The notes beneath the pieces are model-generated. The model was not told the DNA's origin, did no database searches, and saw only the letters and a program-made list of their open reading frames with translations. Shown piece after piece: positions 8,455 through 15,637 of a stretch of 64,000 nt of DNA. Numbering within the stretch: the stretch's first letter is position 1; each line of letters opens with the position of its first letter. Source of the DNA: Deltaproteobacteria bacterium (lineage in GTDB: Bacteria; Myxococcota; Kuafuiibacteriia; Kuafuiibacteriales; Kuafuiibacteriaceae); NCBI GenBank assembly GCA_016713425.1, contig JADJPE010000005.1:5182501-5246500 (forward strand), written 5' to 3'. A program made the position numbers and the translations under genes.

Positions 8455-9564
8455 GTGAGCCCAATCCATCCGCCGCCCCCATTGTCTCTGCCCGATGCCG
8501 AGGTCCCTCGACTCGGGGATGGGACTTTGAACCGGGGGCGGCGGCGTGAGCCCTCGCGGCTCGTGGAGGCCTACCGCTGGATGGTGCTCTCGCGCCGGCT
8601 CGAGATGAGAATCGTCGAGCTCTACCGCCAGGGCGTGGTGACCGGCGGTTGCTATACCGGCATCGGCAACGAGGCGACGAGCGTTGGAACGGCGCTCGTC
8701 CTCGAGGGTGGCGACGTTTTGGTGCCCACCCATCGAGACATGGGGTCGCATCTGGTTCGCGGACACACGCCGCTCGAGATCATGCGCCAGTATCTGAAGC
8801 GCGCCACGAGCCAGACCGGAGGCCGAGACACGGGTCTTCATCTTGGGCGCGAAGGTTCGAACATCGTGGGGATGATCTCTCACCTGGCGCACATGATGCC
8901 GGTTGCCGTCGGCGTCGCTCTTGCTGAGCGCATGCAAGACCGCCGATCGGTCGTGCTGACAACGGTCGGCGACGGCGCGACCAGCCTGGGTGATTTTCAC
9001 GAGTCACTGAATTTCGCGGCGGTTTCTAAGGCGCCGGTGGTCTTTGTCATCGTGAACAACCAGTACGCGTACTCGACGCCAACCACCTTGCAGTTTGCGT
9101 CCAAGAAGCTCTCTGATCGCGCGACAGGCTACGGGATGGTCGGCCACACGGTCGACGGTACAGACGTCTTCGAGGTCCTGTGCGCGACCGAGGAGGCCGT
9201 CGCACGTGCGCGCGCTGGTGACGGGCCCACGCTCCTCGAATGCGTGACGATGCGGATGCGTGGCCACTCGGAGCACGACGATTTCAAGTACGTGCCGGCT
9301 GAGTTGATCGAGCGATGGTCGGCGTGGGATCCGGTCGAGCGACTGTCGGCCTATCTCGGGGAGCAAGGCCTCCTGACGCCCGGAGCTCGAACGCAGATCG
9401 AACAAGCGGTGGCAGAAGAGATCGAAGATGCGGTGCACACCGCCCAGGCGGAGCCACTGCCCGCGCCCCAATCGGCGGTGAAAGACGTCTTTCGTCGATG
9501 GGATGATCGCGCGACCGTGCCAGACATCGAAACCTACGAAGCGAGGCGCATACGGCATGGCTGA
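8455..9564 (+). CDS. 2-oxoacid dehydrogenase E1 component, alpha subunit
   Basis: 369 residues from a GTG start. The thiamine diphosphate-binding signature GDGATSLGDFHE through FVIVNNQYAYSTP is intact, and the phosphorylation-loop region (RMRGHSEHDDFKYV) is typical of pyruvate, acetoin or branched-chain E1 alpha proteins. It decarboxylates the 2-oxoacid together with the beta subunit. The first 40 residues are Pro/Arg-rich and may be non-conserved. Its stop overlaps the ATG of the E1 beta gene by eight bases, so translation is coupled. It is divergent from E2. I give no symbol because pdhA, bkdA and acoA cannot be told apart by eye. Confidence 0.93.
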   Translation: MSPIHPPPPLSLPDAEVPRLGDGTLNRGRRREPSRLVEAYRWMVLSRRLEMRIVELYRQGVVTGGCYTGIGNEATSVGTALVLEGGDVLVPTHRDMGSHLVRGHTPLEIMRQYLKRATSQTGGRDTGLHLGREGSNIVGMISHLAHMMPVAVGVALAERMQDRRSVVLTTVGDGATSLGDFHESLNFAAVSKAPVVFVIVNNQYAYSTPTTLQFASKKLSDRATGYGMVGHTVDGTDVFEVLCATEEAVARARAGDGPTLLECVTMRMRGHSEHDDFKYVPAELIERWSAWDPVERLSAYLGEQGLLTPGARTQIEQAVAEEIEDAVHTAQAEPLPAPQSAVKDVFRRWDDRATVPDIETYEARRIRHG

Positions 9565-10654
9565 GACGACTTATCTCGAAGCCATTCGGCAGGCGCTCTT
9601 CGAAGAGATGCATCGCGATCAGACGGTGTTCTGTCTGGGGCAGGATATTGGCCATTTTGGTGGCGCCTTCAAGGTGACGCGTGGCCTCCTCGAAACATTC
9701 GGGCCGTCGCGGGTGATCGACATGCCCATCGCCGAATCCGCGATCGTTGGGGTCGCGATCGGCGCTGCCCTTCGGGGCCTGCGTCCGGTGGCTGAAATGC
9801 AGTTCGCTGACTTCGTGACGGGCGGGTTCTCGCAGCTCGTGAACAACGCCGCGACCTTTCACTACCGTCTTGGGGTCTCGGTGCCCATGGTCGTGCGTCT
9901 GCCGTCGGGCGGCGGTGTGGGCGGCGGCCCCTTTCATTCCCGCAACCCCGAGGCTTGGTTCACTCACGCGCCGGGCCTCAAGGTCGTGGCACCCGCGACG
10001 CCGCGCGACGCGCGACGCCTGCTGAAGGCGGCGATTCGGGATCCAGATCCCGTCATCTTTCTGGAGCAGAAGTATCTCTATCGCCGACTCAAGGAAGATC
10101 TCGAACAAGAGCTCGAGGATGCCGATTATGCCGATTATGCCGACGGTGCGGAGGGCAGTGGGTTCGAAGAGCGGGGGGATGATGCGGTACGCGCCTCGAG
10201 GACACGTGCCCGCGCCGAGGGCGAAGAAGAGGATTCGGATCTCTTAGCGTTCGGCCGCGCGCGGGTCGCCCGGCGCGGAGAGCACGTTTCGATTGTGACG
10301 TATGCAAATGGCGTTGGCCTATCCCTAGACGCGGCCCACGTGCTTGGGCAGGAAGGGATTCAGGTCGAAGTCCTGGATCTGAGGACGCTGGTTCCTTGGG
10401 ACTACGAAGCCGTCTTGAAGACGGTGGCCAAAACGGGTCGGCTTCTGGTCGTCCAGGAAGCTACGCGGACTACCGGGTTTGCATCCGAAGTGTGCGCGGT
10501 CGTCGCGGAACTTGGCTTCGAGAACCTCGACGCGCCGATTCGTCGCGTGACCGCGCCCGATACACCCACGCCTTCGGAGCAAGGTCTCGAAGCGTTTGTG
10601 CGACCGAACTGCGACCGCATTGTGGAGGCTCTGAGGTGGCTGCTTGCCTACTAG
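9557..10654 (+). CDS. 2-oxoacid dehydrogenase E1 component, beta subunit, with an acidic insertion
   Basis: 365 residues, against about 325 for the family. The ATG at 9557 overlaps the alpha-subunit stop and starts the conserved MAETTYLEAIRQAL; an upstream TTG would add 18 non-conserved residues. Family motifs include EMQFADFVTGGFSQL, GGGVGGGPFHS and the C-terminal VVQEATRTTGFASEV. After the beta-strand VIFLEQKYLYRRLKE a low-complexity acidic segment of about 45 residues (about 180-228) is inserted, including the repeat ADYADYADG. The conserved sequence resumes at LLAFGRARV. The insertion sits where normal proteins have a short loop, so the enzyme is probably functional with an extra exposed loop. 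Confidence 0.94.
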   Translation: MAETTYLEAIRQALFEEMHRDQTVFCLGQDIGHFGGAFKVTRGLLETFGPSRVIDMPIAESAIVGVAIGAALRGLRPVAEMQFADFVTGGFSQLVNNAATFHYRLGVSVPMVVRLPSGGGVGGGPFHSRNPEAWFTHAPGLKVVAPATPRDARRLLKAAIRDPDPVIFLEQKYLYRRLKEDLEQELEDADYADYADGAEGSGFEERGDDAVRASRTRARAEGEEEDSDLLAFGRARVARRGEHVSIVTYANGVGLSLDAAHVLGQEGIQVEVLDLRTLVPWDYEAVLKTVAKTGRLLVVQEATRTTGFASEVCAVVAELGFENLDAPIRRVTAPDTPTPSEQGLEAFVRPNCDRIVEALRWLLAY

Positions 10655-10759
10655 TTCGAATCAAACCCGATCGTAGGTTTGGTCCGCTGGTCAAAGCGCG
10701 ACGGTCTGCCTTCGATGTGGCATCTTCGAGGTACGTCGTGGCATGAGGAGAGCGAATTG

Positions 10760-11746
10760 ATGCACGGTTCGGCGACAGGGCTCTTGGCTCACATTGCGCT
10801 TGCCCTAGACTTCTCAGAGGCCTCGGTCGAAGCGGCGAAGGCCATCTTCCATATTGCGCACTTGGGGCACACGAAGAGGCTCACGATTCTCCACGTGGCG
10901 ATGGGCGCGAGCGCCGGCGGAGAAGGTCGCGCCGGACGAAGTGCGGCCCATTCGGCCATCGAGCAGCGTGCCCGTTTTTCGGATCTCGAGACGCGCGTTC
11001 AGCAGAGCGCGGAAGCGCAGCTCCATAAGTTGCTCTCGCGGATTCCAGTCCCGCCGAGCGTTTCGGTCGACTACGTGATTCGCGGAGGCAAGCCCGCAGT
11101 GATCGTCCCCCGCGTGCTCGCGGCCGCTCGGGCGACGATGCTGGCGGTCGGGCATGAATCACGCAATCCGGCCAGTCGATTCTGGGCCGGCGGCGTGGCT
11201 GAACTCGTGGTCCACGAGACGAAGGTTCCGACGCTTATTCTGCCCACCGGCCATGATGGGGTGACGCCGGGCGGTGAACTCAGTGCCTTCAAACGGGCGC
11301 TGATCGCCGTCGATCTCGACGAGAATCATGACGAGGTGGTCCGCCAGGGCGTTCGTTTGGTCGAGGCACTGGCCGGGGAACGTCCGCCTGAGATCGTCCT
11401 GACGGCGGTCGCCGATCCGGTGGACGATGAAGCGGTCGAGATTCTTGCTGACGACGACGACAGCTTCGTCGGTCACATCGAGGACTATCGCGACCACCTC
11501 GAGAGCGAAGCGGGCGCGTGCCTCGATAAGCTCGCAGCTCGCTGTCGGAGCGCGGGCGTCGTCGTGAAGACGCTCGTGCGGCGAGGGCGTCCAGGACCAT
11601 CGATTCTTTCGACGGCGGCCGATGTCGGGGCTCAGCTTGTCGTGGTCGGAACCAAGGGGCATTTTCTGGATCTCGGTGCGACCGCGAGGCACGTCGTCCG
11701 CCACGCCGATGTCTCGGTTCTTGCCGTGCCATCCGGCCCGACCTGA
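10760..11746 (+). CDS. tandem universal stress protein (two UspA domains)
   Basis: 328 residues with two Usp folds in series. The first (about 8-160) begins HIALALDFSEAS and the second (about 180-328) begins RALIAVDLDENHD. The second ends with the nucleotide-binding pattern VVVGTKGHFLDLGATARHV followed by the terminal strand VSVLAVP. Usp proteins bind ATP or other ligands and act in stress and starvation survival. I chose the ATG at 10760 because GGAG lies nine bases upstream; an upstream start would add 27 atypical residues. It follows E1 beta after about 100 bases and converges on tadA. Confidence 0.88.
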   Translation: MHGSATGLLAHIALALDFSEASVEAAKAIFHIAHLGHTKRLTILHVAMGASAGGEGRAGRSAAHSAIEQRARFSDLETRVQQSAEAQLHKLLSRIPVPPSVSVDYVIRGGKPAVIVPRVLAAARATMLAVGHESRNPASRFWAGGVAELVVHETKVPTLILPTGHDGVTPGGELSAFKRALIAVDLDENHDEVVRQGVRLVEALAGERPPEIVLTAVADPVDDEAVEILADDDDSFVGHIEDYRDHLESEAGACLDKLAARCRSAGVVVKTLVRRGRPGPSILSTAADVGAQLVVVGTKGHFLDLGATARHVVRHADVSVLAVPSGPT

Positions 11747-11781
11747 AGAGCCGGACCCGACCCGCCGACCCGACTCTGATT

Positions 11782-11814
11782 GTCGCCGATACCGCTAACG
11801 CGGTCCTGGGCGAC
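11782..11814. terminator. interrupted hairpin between the stress protein and tadA
   Basis: Two stacked inverted repeats: GTCGCC with GGCGAC, and inside them ACCGC with GCGGT around a TAAC loop. The tadA stop codon lies inside the hairpin. It sits where two genes converge and could end transcription from both sides, but there is no T-run, so this is tentative. Confidence 0.35.
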
Positions 11815-12238
11815 GGGCTCGAAAGAACGATTGGAGCTGAAGCTGGGCCTCGTGTGCCAGCACACCGCTGGTCACCGATACCCGGTGGTTGAGCCGCGGG
11901 TCGTTGGGTAGGCAGAAGAGTGAATCGACGGCCCCCGCCTTGGCGTCGGTCGTGCCGTAGACAAGCCGCTCGACCCGCGCGTTGACGAGCGCGCCGGCAC
12001 ACATCGGACACGGCTCGAGCGTCACGTAAAGGGTTGTATCGTGAAGGCGCCAACGGTTGAGCGCCAAAGACGCCGCTTTGAGAACGATGATTTCCGCGTG
12101 GGCGGTTGGGTCGCGCCAAGATTCTCGACGGTTGTGATTGCGCGCGATGACCTGACCGCCGAGAGCGATGACCGCCCCGACGGGGACTTCCCCCTCGAGC
12201 GCCGCCGCTTCGGCTTCGGCCAGCGCAAGCTGCATCAT
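11795..12238 (-). CDS. tadA: tRNA-specific adenosine deaminase
   Basis: 147 residues. TadA deaminates A34 of tRNA-Arg(ACG) to inosine at the wobble position. The zinc deaminase motifs are clear: HAE at residues 47-49 (PTAHAEII) and PCPMC at 76-80. EVPVGAV and the C-terminal DSLFCLPNDPRLNHRV are also family-typical. I start at the ATG-ATG pair (12238). The frame continues upstream but soon runs through the tRNA-Ser gene, so the longer version is an artefact. A TTG at 12292, directly against the tRNA 3' end, is a possible alternative start. The gene lies just downstream of tRNA-Ser on the same strand and may be co-transcribed with it. Confidence 0.95.
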   Translation of the reverse strand: MMQLALAEAEAAALEGEVPVGAVIALGGQVIARNHNRRESWRDPTAHAEIIVLKAASLALNRWRLHDTTLYVTLEPCPMCAGALVNARVERLVYGTTDAKAGAVDSLFCLPNDPRLNHRVSVTSGVLAHEAQLQLQSFFRARRPGPR

Positions 12239-12293
12239 CGCGCGATCAATATCGCTCGGCGCGAGATCTCTGGAGCCTCGGTCGGGCGTCAAG

Positions 12294-12381
12294 CGGAGAG
12301 AGAGGGATTCGAACCCTCGGTACCCTTTTGGAGTACACACGATTTCCAGTCGTGCACCTTAAGCCACTCGGCCATCTCTCC
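12294..12381 (-). tRNA. tRNA-Ser (anticodon GGA)
   Basis: An 88-base class II tRNA. The acceptor stem is GGAGAGA paired with TCTCTCC, with discriminator G at 12294. The D-arm begins TGGCCGAGTGG. The anticodon stem is CACGA/TCGTG with loop CTGGAAA, giving anticodon GGA. The long variable arm (GTACTCC...GGGTACC) identifies serine, and the T-arm contains GGTTCGAATCC. CCA is not encoded. Confidence 0.96.
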
Positions 12382-12407
12382 ATGGGCCTTCTCAGCCCTC
12401 GGGCGGC

Positions 12408-12436
12408 TTGTAGCGAATGTTCCCCGGCGTTGGCAA
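12408..12436 (-). promoter_or_regulatory. candidate sigma-70 promoter for tRNA-Ser
   Basis: Reading the minus strand, TTGCCA (12436-12431) is followed after 17 bases by CTACAA (12413-12408), about 27 bases before the mature tRNA 5' end. The -35 is good and the -10 is weak. Confidence 0.4.
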
Positions 12437-12464
12437 GCTTCTCGCGCGCGCCGTGAGCCTTTGC

Positions 12465-12494
12465 TTGCCGGATCGCGCGAAACCTGCTTATGGT
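12465..12494 (+). promoter_or_regulatory. candidate sigma-70 promoter for SRP RNA
   Basis: TTGCCG at 12465-12470, an 18-base spacer, then TATGGT at 12489-12494. The predicted start of transcription falls at about 12501-12505, where the folded SRP RNA begins. Confidence 0.55.
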
Positions 12495-12504
12495 CCGTTC
12501 CGGT

Positions 12505-12600
12505 CGCCGGGTCCTACGCAACGAACGGCTCTGAACCCCGCCAGGTCCGGAAGGAAGCAACGGTAGGCGCTTAGTTCGTGTGTTGTAGGGTGCCTGGCGA
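12505..12600 (+). ncRNA. ffs: signal recognition particle RNA (4.5S type)
   Basis: The diagnostic SRP RNA tip CCAGGTCCGGAAGGAAGCA with its GGAA tetraloop is at 12541-12559. The flanks pair in a long imperfect hairpin: the 5' strand CGCCGGGTCCTACGCAACGAA pairs with the 3' strand ending TTCGTGTGTTGTAGGGTGCC TGGCG. This is the short bacterial form without the Alu domain. It binds Ffh and targets nascent membrane proteins to FtsY. The dnaX start follows 18 bases later, so read-through into dnaX is likely. Confidence 0.93.
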
Positions 12601-12617
12601 TCACATTCGCCGCGCCC

Positions 12618-14633
12618 ATGACCTACGTCGTCATCGCCCGGAAGTGGCGCCCTCAACAATTCTCCGACGTCTTGGGGCAGGCCCATGTGACGCGTGCGCT
12701 GACGAACGCGATCGAGGCGTCCAGGGTCGCGCACGCGTTTTTGTTTTCGGGCCCGCGTGGTGTTGGCAAGACTTCCGCCGCTCGAATCCTGACCCGTGCC
12801 CTATGTTGTGAGTCCGGAACGGGTCCAACGGCAACGCCCTGCGGCGTCTGCACGCGCTGTCTGGAGATCGCCGAGGGGCGTTCGACCGATGTCTTCGAGA
12901 TCGATGCGGCGTCGCATACCGGCGTTGATAATGTGCGCGAGATTATTGAGAATGTTCGCTACCTCCCGAGCGCGTCGCGGTTCAAGATCTACATCATCGA
13001 CGAGGTCCACATGCTGTCGACGGGCGCCTTCAACGCGCTCCTCAAGACGCTCGAAGAGCCGCCGGCCCATGTGAAGTTCATCCTTGCGACGACGGATCCG
13101 CACAAGGTGCCCGTCACGATTCTGTCGAGGTGTCAGCGCTACGATTTCCGCCGAATCGCCGTGAAGCAGATTGCGGAGCGGCTCGCAGCCATCCTTGATG
13201 ACGATGGCGTGAAGCACGATCCCGTTGCGGTTGCGATGATCGCCAAGGAGGCCGACGGTTCGATGCGCGACGCCCAGTCGCTCCTCGAACAGGTTCTTGC
13301 CTTCTCGGGGGCCGGAGGAGCGCTCACGGTCTCGGTTGTTCGCGACGCCCTTGGGGCCGTGGATTCGGCGCTCGTCGAGGCGACCTTCGATGCCTTGGTT
13401 CAACGGCAACCCGCCCGTGTGATCGAGCTGGTCGGTCATCTTTACGGACTGGGCGTCGACTTGGTTCGCTTCGCGGACGCGCTCCTCGAATACACCCGCG
13501 ATCTCGTGGTGGCCAAGTATGTGGCGGATCCGGGCGCTTCCATCGAGCGACCGGTCGACGAGGTCGAACGAATGAAGGCCCGCGCATCCGACGTCGACGT
13601 CGTCTGGCTCGAGCGCACGTTCGATGCACTCGCCTCAACGATCGAAGATCTCGCGCGGTCGACGCACCCTCGATATGTCCTGGAAATTTCGTTGGCGGTG
13701 ATGGCTGAGGCACCTTCGCGCGTGCCGATCGAGGCGCTCGTCCAGAAGCTCGATGGCATCAGCGCTCTCCTTGGGAAGGGCGGGAGCGACGGCCCGACGG
13801 GGGGGCGCCCAGGTCCCAGTGGCGGAGGTGGCGGAGGTTCCGGCGGCCGCGGAGCCCAGGCCGGTCTTTCGGTGGGCGCCGCTGCGCGCCGTGGTGGCGC
13901 CTCGGCTCGGGGATCGGCCCCGGGCGCACGGCCCGACGCGTCTGCGGCGACGAATGCGCCCGAGAGGTCTGGCTCGGCGGCGATGTCGAGATCGTCCACG
14001 ACTTCGACCTCGTCTGCGACGTCGGGCCCGACGCCGAGCTCGCCCAGATCGTCGGACTCGTCTGCGACGCCGAGCTCGCCCAGATCGTCGGACTCGTCTG
14101 CGACGCCGAGCCCGCCCAGATCGTCGGACTCGTCTGCGACGCCGAGCCCGCCCAGATCGTCGGACTCGTCTGCGACGTCGAGCCCGCCAACGACGTCGAC
14201 CCCCGACTTCGGGCGCTTCGTTGCGCTGGTCAAGGCGCGGCGGCCGGCACTGGCCGCTTCTCTGAGTCAGGTGCGGCCCCTCGCGTTCACGTCGAGCAAT
14301 GTCAACCTCGGTTGCGAAACGGGCTTCGACGAAGCGAAGCTCAACGACCAGGAAACGAACCTCTTCCTCACGGGGCTGTTGAACGAGTTCTTTGGGCGCG
14401 CGGTCCCGCTGAAGGTCGTGCGCGTGGAACGGCAGGACCCCAGGGACGGCTTGGCGCCTGGCGCTACGCTGCCGCGCACGCTGACGGAGGTCCAGTTGGC
14501 TGAGGCGAATGCCCGACGGGTCGAGAAAGAAGGCGCGGCCCGTGAGCATCCGTCGGTATTGGCCGTAACAGACAAGCTTTCCGGTTCCATCGCTCGGGTG
14601 CGGGTCGTGGAGGAGAGCGGAGGGAACCGATGA
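12618..14633 (+). CDS. dnaX: DNA polymerase III subunits gamma and tau
   Basis: 671 residues. The clamp-loader AAA+ domain starts MTYVVIARKWRPQQF. Walker A is GPRGVGKTS (about 44-52), the zinc-knuckle cysteines are in CCESGTG...CGVCTRC, Walker B is IIDEVHML and the SRC motif is ILSRCQRY. It loads the beta clamp during replication. After residue about 390 comes a long Gly/Ser/Pro linker containing a 36-base tandem repeat, then a tau-like C-terminal domain (FVALVKARRPALAASL). I see no A-rich slippery heptamer of the E. coli type. There is no obvious RBS. The stop overlaps ybaB as ATGA. Confidence 0.97.
   Translation: MTYVVIARKWRPQQFSDVLGQAHVTRALTNAIEASRVAHAFLFSGPRGVGKTSAARILTRALCCESGTGPTATPCGVCTRCLEIAEGRSTDVFEIDAASHTGVDNVREIIENVRYLPSASRFKIYIIDEVHMLSTGAFNALLKTLEEPPAHVKFILATTDPHKVPVTILSRCQRYDFRRIAVKQIAERLAAILDDDGVKHDPVAVAMIAKEADGSMRDAQSLLEQVLAFSGAGGALTVSVVRDALGAVDSALVEATFDALVQRQPARVIELVGHLYGLGVDLVRFADALLEYTRDLVVAKYVADPGASIERPVDEVERMKARASDVDVVWLERTFDALASTIEDLARSTHPRYVLEISLAVMAEAPSRVPIEALVQKLDGISALLGKGGSDGPTGGRPGPSGGGGGGSGGRGAQAGLSVGAAARRGGASARGSAPGARPDASAATNAPERSGSAAMSRSSTTSTSSATSGPTPSSPRSSDSSATPSSPRSSDSSATPSPPRSSDSSATPSPPRSSDSSATSSPPTTSTPDFGRFVALVKARRPALAASLSQVRPLAFTSSNVNLGCETGFDEAKLNDQETNLFLTGLLNEFFGRAVPLKVVRVERQDPRDGLAPGATLPRTLTEVQLAEANARRVEKEGAAREHPSVLAVTDKLSGSIARVRVVEESGGNR
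14031..14174. repeat. four 36-base tandem repeats in dnaX
   Basis: Units begin at 14031, 14067, 14103 and 14139, with a partial fifth unit from 14175. Each encodes twelve residues of the type TPSSPRSSDSSA. They differ at one or two bases. The unit is in frame and lies in the linker between the ATPase and C-terminal domains, so copy number would change linker length only. Confidence 0.93.
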
Positions 14634-14938
14634 ATATCCAGGAAATGATGCGTCAGGCGCAGCGGATGCAGAAGAAGATCCAGAAGGCGCAAGAGGACGC
14701 AGCCACCAAGACGGTTGAAGGTTCGGCGGGCGGTGGAATGGTTGTCGTGTCCATGAACGGCAACAATGAGATCTTGTCGATCAAGATCGAACCCCAGGTT
14801 GTCGACCCTCAGGAAATTGAAATGCTGCAGGATCTGATCGTGGCGGCGACGAATCAGGCCAATGCGGCCGCGAAGGCGATGATGCGTGAGGAGCTTGAGA
14901 AGGTGACGGGTGGACTTCCCGTTCCCGGTCTCATCTAG
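14630..14938 (+). CDS. ybaB: YbaB/EbfC nucleoid-associated DNA-binding protein
   Basis: 102 residues, normal for the family. The N-terminal helix MNIQEMMRQAQRMQKKIQKA, the strand GGGMVVVSMNGNNEIL and the C-terminal helix ending MREELEKVTGGLPVPGL match YbaB/EbfC. It forms dimers that bind DNA and is usually next to recR. It overlaps dnaX by four bases (ATGA), so the two are translationally coupled, and recR follows 62 bases later. Confidence 0.96.
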   Translation: MNIQEMMRQAQRMQKKIQKAQEDAATKTVEGSAGGGMVVVSMNGNNEILSIKIEPQVVDPQEIEMLQDLIVAATNQANAAAKAMMREELEKVTGGLPVPGLI

Positions 14939-15000
14939 GGAAGCGAGCGCTGAGGCTCGGGCAAGCACACGCGGACGGCGACAACCGTGGACAACCAACC

Positions 15001-15624
15001 ATGGACGACGAGAAAACGGGCTTGGCTCTAGACCCGATAGCGAGGTTGATTCAGGCGTTTCACAAACTGCCCGGGATTGGTGAGAAATCCGCGGTACGCC
15101 TTGCCTTCCATATCCTTCGGGAGGGACCGTCGTTTGCTGGGGAGCTTGCCGATGCGCTCGTCGATGCCACCGAGCGCGTCCATTTCTGTGGTTCGTGTAT
15201 GAACCTCACCGATCGTCCGCTCTGTGCCCTTTGCACCGACCCGCGTCGTGAGCAGACGTCCGTTTGTGTCGTCGAGAATGTGCAGAATTTGCGCGCCATC
15301 GAGCGCAGCCAAGAGTTTCGGGGGCTCTATCACGTGCTCCACGGAGTGCTGGCGCCTCTCGATGGCGTTGGCCCCGAGCAGCTCAAGATCAAGGAGCTTC
15401 TTGGGCGGCTTCAGAATGCCTCGTCGGAGGTTCGGGAGATCATCGTCGCCACGAATCCGAGCGTGGAGGGTGAGGCGACCGCGCTGTATCTCGTCCGTCT
15501 TCTGCGGCCCATGGGGTATCGTGTCACGCGGATCGCTTCTGGAATGCCGATCGGCGGCGATTTTGAGTACGCCGACCCGGCGACGATCTCGCAGGCTTTC
15601 GCCGGGCGCCGCGAGCTCGTTTGA
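15001..15624 (+). CDS. recR: recombination mediator RecR
   Basis: 207 residues. The N-terminal helix-hairpin-helix is LPGIGEKSAVRLAFHIL, the zinc finger is CGSCMNLTDRPLCALC, and the Toprim domain has the acidic motif CVVENVQNLRAIE. The Walker-like C-terminus includes VTRIASGMPIGGDFEYAD. RecR works with RecO (and RecF) to load RecA on gapped DNA. It is last in the ffs-dnaX-ybaB-recR series and ends 13 bases from the convergent kinase gene. Confidence 0.97.
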   Translation: MDDEKTGLALDPIARLIQAFHKLPGIGEKSAVRLAFHILREGPSFAGELADALVDATERVHFCGSCMNLTDRPLCALCTDPRREQTSVCVVENVQNLRAIERSQEFRGLYHVLHGVLAPLDGVGPEQLKIKELLGRLQNASSEVREIIVATNPSVEGEATALYLVRLLRPMGYRVTRIASGMPIGGDFEYADPATISQAFAGRRELV

Positions 15625-15637
15625 GGGGGGTCGCGCC

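Noticed and set aside
12239..12340. N-terminal extension of tadA (first 34 residues)
   Set aside because: This stretch is the tRNA-Ser gene read in frame; the conserved TadA sequence begins after it.
14031..14174. CRISPR array
   Set aside because: Repeats are directly adjacent in-frame units with no unique spacers and no cas genes.
12618..14633. Programmed frameshift in dnaX making gamma
   Set aside because: I see no A-rich slippery heptamer or stop in the shifted frame at a fitting place.
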